A DNA stretch of 64,000 nucleotides, taken from positions 6,453,001 through 6,517,000 of the forward strand of contig NZ_CP121650.1 of NCBI RefSeq assembly GCF_029714405.1, given 5' to 3'. The DNA comes from Bradyrhizobium sp. CB82 (GTDB taxonomy: Bacteria > Pseudomonadota > Alphaproteobacteria > Rhizobiales > Xanthobacteraceae). Position 1 is the stretch's first letter, and each line of letters starts with the position of its first letter. This document shows, one piece after another, positions 63,632 to 64,000 of this stretch. Position numbers and translations under genes: made by a program. Under the pieces are notes generated by a model. That model was not told the DNA's origin. It was given only the letters and a program-made list of their open reading frames with translations, and searched no databases.

Positions 63632-64000
63632 TCAGGCGGCCAGCGGCGCATTGAGCTGCTGCAGGATCGACGCGAAATCGAGCCACACGTTTTCGCGCTT
63701 GATCTGCCCGTCGGCCGCCATTTCGAACACGTGCAGCAGTCGGAAGCTCAGCTTGCGTCCATGACCGGGAATTCCGAATGGCGCACCGGGGGCGGTTCCT
63801 ACCCACAGGCTCTCGTCGACCACGAAATCCGACCCGTAATAACGCCGCAGCGTGGTTACCTTCTCGCCCGAGAGGTCGGCGAACAATGAGTCGTAGAAGC
63901 CGCGAGCGGCAGTCTTACCTTGCACCGGACCGGTGGGGTAGCCGACGACATCGTGCTCGACGTCCTCGATCATCGTGCTCAAGACGCCATCGACGTCATC
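63632..64000 (-). CDS. SnoaL/NTF2-like protein (5' end outside window)
   Basis: The frame is open to the right edge of the window, so the start is missing; at least 122 residues are seen. The cone-shaped SnoaL/NTF2 pattern shows in VVGYPTGPVQGKTAARGFYD, SDFVVDESLWVGTAPG and LLHVFEMAADGQIKRENVWL. Members act as polyketide cyclases, isomerases or ester-binding proteins; the sequence does not show which. It is the gene upstream of the small peptide and the cyclase on the minus strand. Confidence 0.75.
   Translation of the reverse strand, partial: DDVDGVLSTMIEDVEHDVVGYPTGPVQGKTAARGFYDSLFADLSGEKVTTLRRYYGSDFVVDESLWVGTAPGAPFGIPGHGRKLSFRLLHVFEMAADGQIKRENVWLDFASILQQLNAPLAA

Overview
The window looks like a chromosomal segment of a GC-rich alphaproteobacterium of the Bradyrhizobium type. 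This rests on the strong codon bias, the conserved gene order HDAC-xseB-dxs-tlyA-RNA methyltransferase, and short palindromic repeats of a kind typical of that genus (44173-44290 and 62050-62127). No database search was possible, so the taxonomic assignment is inference.

Layout. (1) 1-9.5 kb, left flank: an HlyD-type secretion adaptor, a convergent two-gene FAD-enzyme/ATP-grasp operon, a very repetitive exported coiled-coil protein, and a TAXI binding protein / VasI-like / DsrE-like run. (2) 9.6-33.7 kb, an old genomic island. Its right end is an intact tRNA-Gln(TTG) gene. Its left end carries a 42-bp copy of the 3' part of that tRNA with one mismatch. A C-terminal tyrosine-recombinase remnant sits next to the tRNA. 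Inside are a two-component system with remnants of a second one, a broken kinase gene, a siderophore locus of about 12.4 kb, an SH3-domain secreted protein, a molybdenum hydroxylase pair (IorAB type) and several truncated genes. (3) 34-46.9 kb, housekeeping chromosome: acyl-CoA dehydrogenase, enoyl-CoA hydratase, 5'-nucleotidase, HDAC-like deacetylase, xseB, dxs, deoxyribosyltransferase, tlyA and a TrmA/RlmD-type methyltransferase. (4) 46.9-52.9 kb, a catabolic operon (ABC importer, CoA-transferase, HMG-CoA-lyase-like enzyme) with a divergent GntR regulator. (5) 53-64 kb: pyrophosphatase, nucleotidyltransferase, a DUF1194 protein, a fluoride-riboswitch operon (MFS, two CrcB subunits, DUF190), clpS, a flavin monooxygenase and an adenylate cyclase gene broken by a one-base frameshift.

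The most interesting system is the siderophore operon at 14342-26753, all on the minus strand. A TonB receptor is followed by nine genes whose ends overlap or nearly touch. They encode a minimal SbnI/SerK-like serine kinase, an SbnH-like PLP decarboxylase, an SbnA-like PLP synthase, an octopine/nopaline-type opine dehydrogenase, one IucA/IucC (NIS) synthetase, an MFS exporter and a FecBCD-type ABC importer. This resembles staphyloferrin B biosynthesis with two changes. The SbnB dehydrogenase (ornithine cyclodeaminase fold) is absent and an opine dehydrogenase takes its place, and there is one NIS synthetase instead of three. The inferred product is a Dap- or ethylenediamine-containing carboxylate siderophore different from staphyloferrin B, or an opine-type metallophore.
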